Below, piece by piece: positions 6,749 to 10,173 of a DNA stretch of 10,173 nucleotides (position 1 is the first letter of the stretch; the number at the start of each line of letters is the position of its first letter). A program made the translations under genes and the position numbers. Source of the stretch: an archaeon (GTDB lineage: Archaea; Asgardarchaeota; Hermodarchaeia; Hermodarchaeales; Hermodarchaeaceae). The stretch is taken from the NCBI GenBank assembly GCA_016550425.1, contig JABXGS010000243.1:1-10173 (forward strand), in the 5' to 3' direction. Below the pieces are notes generated by a model. That model did not search any database, was not told where the DNA came from, and worked only from the letters and a program-made list of their open reading frames with translations.

Positions 6749-7354
6749 ATGAGCCTAGCTCTCCATCAGATCTGGATAATCATCACAACTATGATCTTGA
6801 CAGGTTGTAGTCTTGTCCTCCTTTTCTTCCGCCACCGAATTCCCGGATTCTTCGAGTACAACGAATCGTTCCTCTCGCTTTTTGGCATCGAATCTAATCA
6901 GGCTAACTGGGTTCGTTACCTGTTTAACTGGGCCATAGGCACATGCATGGCCACTGTCGTGTATACCCTTATCATCAACGTCAATGAAAATCTCCTTATC
7001 CTTACAGGGCTTAGGGGGATTCCCCTTGATTTAGTCATCATTCCCCTCGCCATCATTAGCATTATCTTATCGATTCTGCTTATTTCCGCGGCTCTCGTAC
7101 CGATGCTTATTGTCCCGTTGGTCCCCCCTTCCGCCTTGGGTATTCTTCTCATTCTCCAGTTCTATGGAATACACCCAAGCTCCTTCACCATAACAAGTCT
7201 TTCTTCGGCTTTCATCTACTTTGCTGCTAGCGCAATCGGCTTTGTCGGAGCTATTCTGGCTCTTTATCATCTTATACGTACTTATTTCGGGGTGTCACTT
7301 TCACACTACTTTCAACAACGACGCAAGGAAACCAGTTCCGTTAGTACTAATTAA
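6749..7354 (+). CDS. Hypothetical multi-pass membrane protein
   Basis: ATG 6749 follows AGAGGT by eight bases. The 201-residue product is strongly hydrophobic, with predicted membrane segments at about 7-27, 56-77, 94-118, 119-139 and 150-176. A polar, aromatic loop (about 29-55) follows the first segment, and the end is a basic cytoplasmic tail (FQQRRKE at 188-194). No catalytic motif or transporter signature is seen, and a Cys at residue 20 lies inside the first segment without a convincing lipobox. It is divergent from the Roadblock gene and convergent with the histone gene. Family and role are unknown; a small integral membrane protein is all that can be said. Confidence 0.75.
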   Translation: MSLALHQIWIIITTMILTGCSLVLLFFRHRIPGFFEYNESFLSLFGIESNQANWVRYLFNWAIGTCMATVVYTLIINVNENLLILTGLRGIPLDLVIIPLAIISIILSILLISAALVPMLIVPLVPPSALGILLILQFYGIHPSSFTITSLSSAFIYFAASAIGFVGAILALYHLIRTYFGVSLSHYFQQRRKETSSVSTN

Positions 7355-7390
7355 GACGAGTCCCCACGAAATGAGAAAAAAAGGAGAAAA

Positions 7391-7430
7391 GGACAATCCC
7401 CCGCAACACACTCGCCGACGAAGATTGTCC
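7391..7430. repeat. 8-bp inverted repeat between convergent genes
   Basis: GGACAATC (7391-7398) and GATTGTCC (7423-7430) are perfect inverted copies separated by 24 bases. They lie between the stop of the membrane gene and the end of the histone gene, so could fold in either 3' untranslated RNA or bind a dimeric protein. Confidence 0.5.
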
Positions 7431-7442
7431 CAGTCCTATGTA

Positions 7443-7470
7443 TTTAGTTAATAGTGTGAGATTAACTAAA
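7443..7470. terminator. Hairpin at the histone 3' end
   Basis: TTTAGTTAAT (7443-7452) and ATTAACTAAA (7461-7470) form a perfect 10-bp stem with an 8-base loop. The histone TAG stop (7468-7466) lies inside one arm. The stem is AT-rich with no long T tract after it, so it may act as a 3'-end or stability element rather than a classic terminator; it would form in transcripts from both sides. Confidence 0.45.
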
Positions 7471-7684
7471 AGTCGTAAGCCATCAACGTTTTTCGCTTGT
7501 TGGCTTTGGCCCGATGAGTTGCCTTTGTGATGAGTGCCTCGACAGCATCATCGATCGCTTGATAAGCATCACCGGAAACATTGAAACCCATTTTGTGGGC
7601 CTTTGCCGCTATGGCTTTCTTTACAATTTTATCAACGGCCAATTTGGTTTCCTCCAACTTGAAGAAACGGCTTCTCCTCAACAC
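7466..7684 (-). CDS. Archaeal histone-fold protein with short helix 3
   Basis: The 72-residue product is a single histone fold: helix 1 region about 12-32 (ETKLAVDKIVKKAIAAKAHK), the segment NVSGDAYQAIDDAVEALITKATHRAKAN (35-62) containing the long helix 2, then the conserved R-K-T (64-66) and YDF at the end. Canonical archaeal histones have the same R-K-T-x4-D but continue about ten residues as helix 3; here the protein stops at D-F. The short helix 3, together with the VSGDAYxA and KATxRAKANxRKT motifs, resembles 'face-to-face' prokaryotic histones such as Bdellovibrio Bd0055, from memory. It should bind DNA as a dimer or tetramer, but may not build the canonical hypernucleosome. No ATG is available in frame: GTG 7684 is used here, TTG 7681 or TTG 7657 are possible, and none has a Shine-Dalgarno site. 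It has its own strong TATA box. Confidence 0.85.
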   Translation of the reverse strand: MLRRSRFFKLEETKLAVDKIVKKAIAAKAHKMGFNVSGDAYQAIDDAVEALITKATHRAKANKRKTLMAYDF

Positions 7685-7769
7685 TAAGAATAAGAAGAAA
7701 CGCCGCTGAAATGAGGTTTGGCGCCTTCTTCTTTAAAAAGGTTTGGGTCGCCTTGCTTTACCTTTTAAA

Positions 7770-7778
7770 CTATATAAA
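7770..7778 (-). promoter_or_regulatory. TATA box of the histone gene
   Basis: TTTATATAG on the minus strand is the best TATA box in the window, with TCCCGA directly upstream. Transcription should start near 7747, giving a leader of about 60 nt without a Shine-Dalgarno sequence. It lies 25 bp after the stop of the upstream TPR-like gene, so the histone is probably transcribed alone. Confidence 0.65.
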
Positions 7779-7803
7779 TCGGGATTTTTTGCGAAAATAA
7801 CCC

Positions 7804-8346
7804 CTATGGTATTCGAAAATTAAGACCTTGTTCCTCTAGTGCCTTTTTCAATATTCGTTGTCGTTCTTCGAAATTTCGGATTGCTTCACCCAGCATTGGC
7901 AGTAAATCCAAGTCCGCTCCCTTGAAAGTTCTGTTCAGGTTTTCGAAGGCAGGTATCATATCAGCACAAATTTGTTGAGCACCTACAGCTGCCATCAGCA
8001 ACTCATTTCGCTGCTTTACTGTTTTCGCTATTTCGCTTTCCGCTAGAAACCAATAAAACACACTTTTAGTGAGTTTAAACGCCCATAGAATGCCAAAGAA
8101 TTGCCACATTTGAGCTGTGGGATCTTTCGGCATTTCTAGGAGTTGTTGAAGAATCTTCCCTACTTCCTTACGTGCTTCCTCAAATTGCTCCCTAGCTGCT
8201 TCGAATCGTCCATGCTTAGCTAATTCACTGCCCGTATTCATTATTTCAAAATAGCGTTTAGGCAACGCATGAATCATTTCCAAGGTACGTGCTTCTTCGA
8301 TTCGTTCCCTATTATTAGTCGGTTCTTTTTCGGGCACGCCGCACAT
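7804..8346 (-). CDS. Helical TPR-like protein, partner of the longin-like protein
   Basis: The 180-residue product is almost wholly helical with no membrane segment. Residues 39-60 fit the A-x2-G-x-F-x2-A-x3-F-x2-A pattern of a tetratricopeptide repeat (LAKHGRFEAAREQFEEARK). Further helices lie at about 77-105 (Trp/Phe-rich, WQFFGILWAF), 110-140 and 145-173. ATG 8346 lies 32 bp inside the upstream longin-like gene; AAGGGGG is only about two bases ahead of it, so GTG 8337 (11 bases after) is a fair alternative. The overlap implies coupled translation, which usually means the two products bind each other. A scaffold or adaptor role is inference; no enzyme motif is seen. Confidence 0.72.
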   Translation of the reverse strand: MCGVPEKEPTNNRERIEEARTLEMIHALPKRYFEIMNTGSELAKHGRFEAAREQFEEARKEVGKILQQLLEMPKDPTAQMWQFFGILWAFKLTKSVFYWFLAESEIAKTVKQRNELLMAAVGAQQICADMIPAFENLNRTFKGADLDLLPMLGEAIRNFEERQRILKKALEEQGLNFRIP

Positions 8347-9349
8347 ATCCCCCTTCTACTGCTAATTCTTTGAAAATGTTATAATCCTCCTTTGATAACC
8401 GTAGGAGGGTTGATGCTTCATCATCGGGAAGGGTTTCTGATTGTGCGAGAAGTTCAGCGACTTCATCAATCCGATTGCGCAATGTAAGAAAAGCCATTTC
8501 AGCGACTTTTCGGAGCTCAGCACCACTTTCCCCCAACACTTTTTCAGAATGGGCGACGGAATCGGCGATTTTCAAAGACCGACTTTCAAATCCCACCGGT
8601 AGCACGATATGCTCTTCGACGAGTAAACATACATATACGAGTCCCATGGTTGCAGAATCCGCGAAGGTTTCTTCATAGGCTCGATTTGGTAGGCTAAGAA
8701 TAAAGGACATATTCGCAGGGCGATCTTGCAGGACTTGAAGGGCAGCTCCTGCATCTTCAAAATACATCACTGGAATTCGCCGACGTCGCATAGTCTGAAG
8801 AGCCCGGATAACTGACTGGTTCCGTGTTTTTCGTCCCACTACCAGAATTGGTGCTCCTCGAAGAAGACCATAGAGGAGGATGTCCAATCCTGGTCCAAAT
8901 CGTCGCCAAAGGCGAATGATTGCAGGACGGAGATCCATTTCTTTTTTGGGTTTTTCAAAAGTTGGTAAATAATCTTGAACAACTTCTCTGGCAACGGGAT
9001 TGAAATCTCGAAATGGAGCGACTTCTCCTGTCCAACTACGAAGCTCCTTTTGATATCGGTCAAGGAATAACGCGTTTAGAGTTTTTAATACAGCCATAAT
9101 TGAAACGTCATCATCTTCTCGATCCGCAAGGGCTACACTTAGTACCGGGTCCGCTAGGTCCCATACAAATTGGAAATTACCCGTTTCAATCGTTGTTACA
9201 TCATCTGCCAAAAGATCCTGGCCAAACATTCGGAGGGCTGATAGAAATCCCGAGACAAGTTCAGGGCTCACCTTCACTTCCATCGGTCCAAATCCGACAG
9301 ACGTGAGAACTAGTCCACTTTTGTGAAAATGATACAGTCGGTGTATCAT
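8315..9349 (-). CDS. Longin-like domain protein with possible DENN-like C-terminal half
   Basis: Residues 1-120 have the strand-strand-helix-strand-strand-helix order of longin domains: IHRLYHFHKSGLVLTSVGF, helix LVSGFLSALRMFGQDLL (31-47), strands FQFVWDLADPVLSVALAD (59-76), long helix 82-103 and a terminal F-x-x-F segment. In eukaryotes these domains occur in SNAREs, TRAPP, Mon1-Ccz1 and folliculin-type GTPase regulators, and they are frequent in Asgard archaea. Residues about 140-260 (helix, then DILLYGLLRGAPILVVG at 156-172, helix, RRIPVMYFED at 190-199) recall the central strand-helix-strand of DENN modules in folliculin/NPRL2-type proteins; this is a pattern judgement only. The end (about 262-340) is helical. 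No signal or membrane segment is seen. ATG 9349 starts directly on the first longin strand, with a TATA box just upstream. It overlaps the TPR-like gene. Confidence 0.65.
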   Translation of the reverse strand: MIHRLYHFHKSGLVLTSVGFGPMEVKVSPELVSGFLSALRMFGQDLLADDVTTIETGNFQFVWDLADPVLSVALADREDDDVSIMAVLKTLNALFLDRYQKELRSWTGEVAPFRDFNPVAREVVQDYLPTFEKPKKEMDLRPAIIRLWRRFGPGLDILLYGLLRGAPILVVGRKTRNQSVIRALQTMRRRRIPVMYFEDAGAALQVLQDRPANMSFILSLPNRAYEETFADSATMGLVYVCLLVEEHIVLPVGFESRSLKIADSVAHSEKVLGESGAELRKVAEMAFLTLRNRIDEVAELLAQSETLPDDEASTLLRLSKEDYNIFKELAVEGGYVRRARKRTD

Positions 9350-9379
9350 AGCAAGCCCGTTTTGATGTTCACAAGTTCG

Positions 9380-9385
9380 TATAAA
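9380..9385 (-). promoter_or_regulatory. TATA box of the longin-like gene
   Basis: TTTATA (in CATTTATACG) on the minus strand places transcription start at about 9355, so the mRNA would be nearly leaderless. That fits the lack of a good Shine-Dalgarno site before ATG 9349. Confidence 0.5.
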
Positions 9386-9468
9386 TGGGTTTCCACTCGA
9401 TTTCGAAAACTCTCAAGAATCTGTTAAAGCCTGCATTCCATCTAGAAACAATCTGGTACTCGGATCTG

Positions 9469-10173
9469 CTAAAGTGAACGTTGCGTTCGACGTAACCAGA
9501 GTGCACGAACTAATAATGTAATAACCACAATTAGGATCACGGCTGCAATCACGGCGACAATGATGATGGGCCAAGGACTTGGTGCCGGAACTAAGGCGAC
9601 AGTCGTATTTAGGACTTCATAGTAATAAGTCAAGGATGTGGCAATGGAATCGATGGTAACTACGGTGGTCTCATTAGCCTGATAGTAAATTCCCACATCG
9701 TGATCAATAACGTAGGTGGTGTCAATTATTTGGTTTGGAGCTGTACTGCTGTTAAAGAGTCGGTAGCACAATTGTTCAGTACCGCTGGCTATTACCGTTG
9801 TGTGGGTCACGGTTTGCCAAAGGCTTCCTCCTATTATTTGGTTCGAACCAATTGTGATGGTGCTTAGAGTATTATCGTCGAGGAAGAATCCGGGGAGTCC
9901 TTGGGATGTCGGGTACTCTACTAATCCTGAACTGACGCCTGGGGGGGCTGGGGCTGGAACCGATCCATTTAATGTAATTGTCGTTTCCCATGTACTGTTT
10001 GATATCACGACGATGTTGCTGAAGATGGTGACCGAGAAGTTGTAAAACGCTTGGATATTCGGGCCACTTGGGATTAGATGTGAGACACGGATTGACAAAT
10101 TCGTAACTTGATGCCAGTTCATTGTATAGTTGCTTTCTGCTAATGATAGAGTCGTCCAGTAAGCAATATCTGC
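9469..10173 (-). CDS. Membrane-anchored surface protein, 5' partial
   Basis: The frame is open to the right edge of the window (17 further codons before the ATG at 10122, no stop), so the visible 234 residues are the C-terminal part of a larger exported protein. The outer part is rich in Thr, Ser, Asn and Tyr with seven N-x-S/T sequons and beta-strand character. It includes a Pro/Ala-rich spacer (about 72-79 of the fragment) and TYYYEVLNTT near the membrane. A Pro-rich stalk (PAPSPWP) precedes a clear membrane helix at fragment residues about 201-222 (IIIVAVIAAVILIVVITLL), and a short basic tail (RALWLRRTQRSL) closes it. Such proteins are common on archaeal cell surfaces; ligand and family are not recognised. 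It is unrelated by eye to the surface protein at the left edge except for the same anchor layout. Confidence 0.8.
   Translation of the reverse strand, partial: ADIAYWTTLSLAESNYTMNWHQVTNLSIRVSHLIPSGPNIQAFYNFSVTIFSNIVVISNSTWETTITLNGSVPAPAPPGVSSGLVEYPTSQGLPGFFLDDNTLSTITIGSNQIIGGSLWQTVTHTTVIASGTEQLCYRLFNSSTAPNQIIDTTYVIDHDVGIYYQANETTVVTIDSIATSLTYYYEVLNTTVALVPAPSPWPIIIVAVIAAVILIVVITLLVRALWLRRTQRSL

Overview
The window reads as archaeal, most likely an Asgard archaeon (Heimdallarchaeia- or Thorarchaeia-like); the lineage is inference. In its favour are TATA boxes (TTTATAAG, TTTATATAG) about 25 bp ahead of probable transcript starts, a histone, a Roadblock/LC7 protein, a protein with a longin-like N-terminus, and C-terminally anchored, sequon-rich surface proteins at both edges. 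No rRNA, tRNA, CRISPR array or insertion sequence was seen.

Left part, + strand (1-5420). A surface/membrane protein enters from the left edge, open to base 1. It overlaps a second membrane protein (GTG at 1216), which overlaps a small basic ORF (TAATG junction at 1726-1730). Next is a phospholipase-D-like protein with a single HKD motif, a helical N-terminus and a Cys/His tail (2068-3009). After a 290-bp spacer comes a 587-residue protein with two winged-helix units, each followed by a ferredoxin-like segment. A small helical protein with a strong Shine-Dalgarno sequence lies 21 bp behind it.

Middle (5413-7684). A minus-strand pair encodes a Roadblock/LC7 protein and a PD-(D/E)XK-type nuclease-like protein; the nuclease gene ends 8 bp inside the small + gene. 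A divergent promoter region separates the Roadblock gene from a + strand multi-pass membrane gene. That gene converges on a short histone gene whose stop codon lies in a 10-bp-stem hairpin. The histone appears to lack most of helix 3 and resembles the 'face-to-face' histone type.

Right part, minus strand (7804-10173). A longin-like protein, whose second half suggests a DENN/folliculin-like fold, overlaps by 32 bp a helical TPR-like protein; they are probably a translationally coupled pair. Upstream, a membrane-anchored surface protein runs off the right edge.

The most interesting unit is the longin(-DENN?)/TPR pair, followed by the truncated histone, the single-HKD PLD fusion and the double winged-helix protein with a possibly dead metalloprotease-like N-terminus. 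Apart from the Roadblock, histone and HKD motif assignments, functions are tentative.
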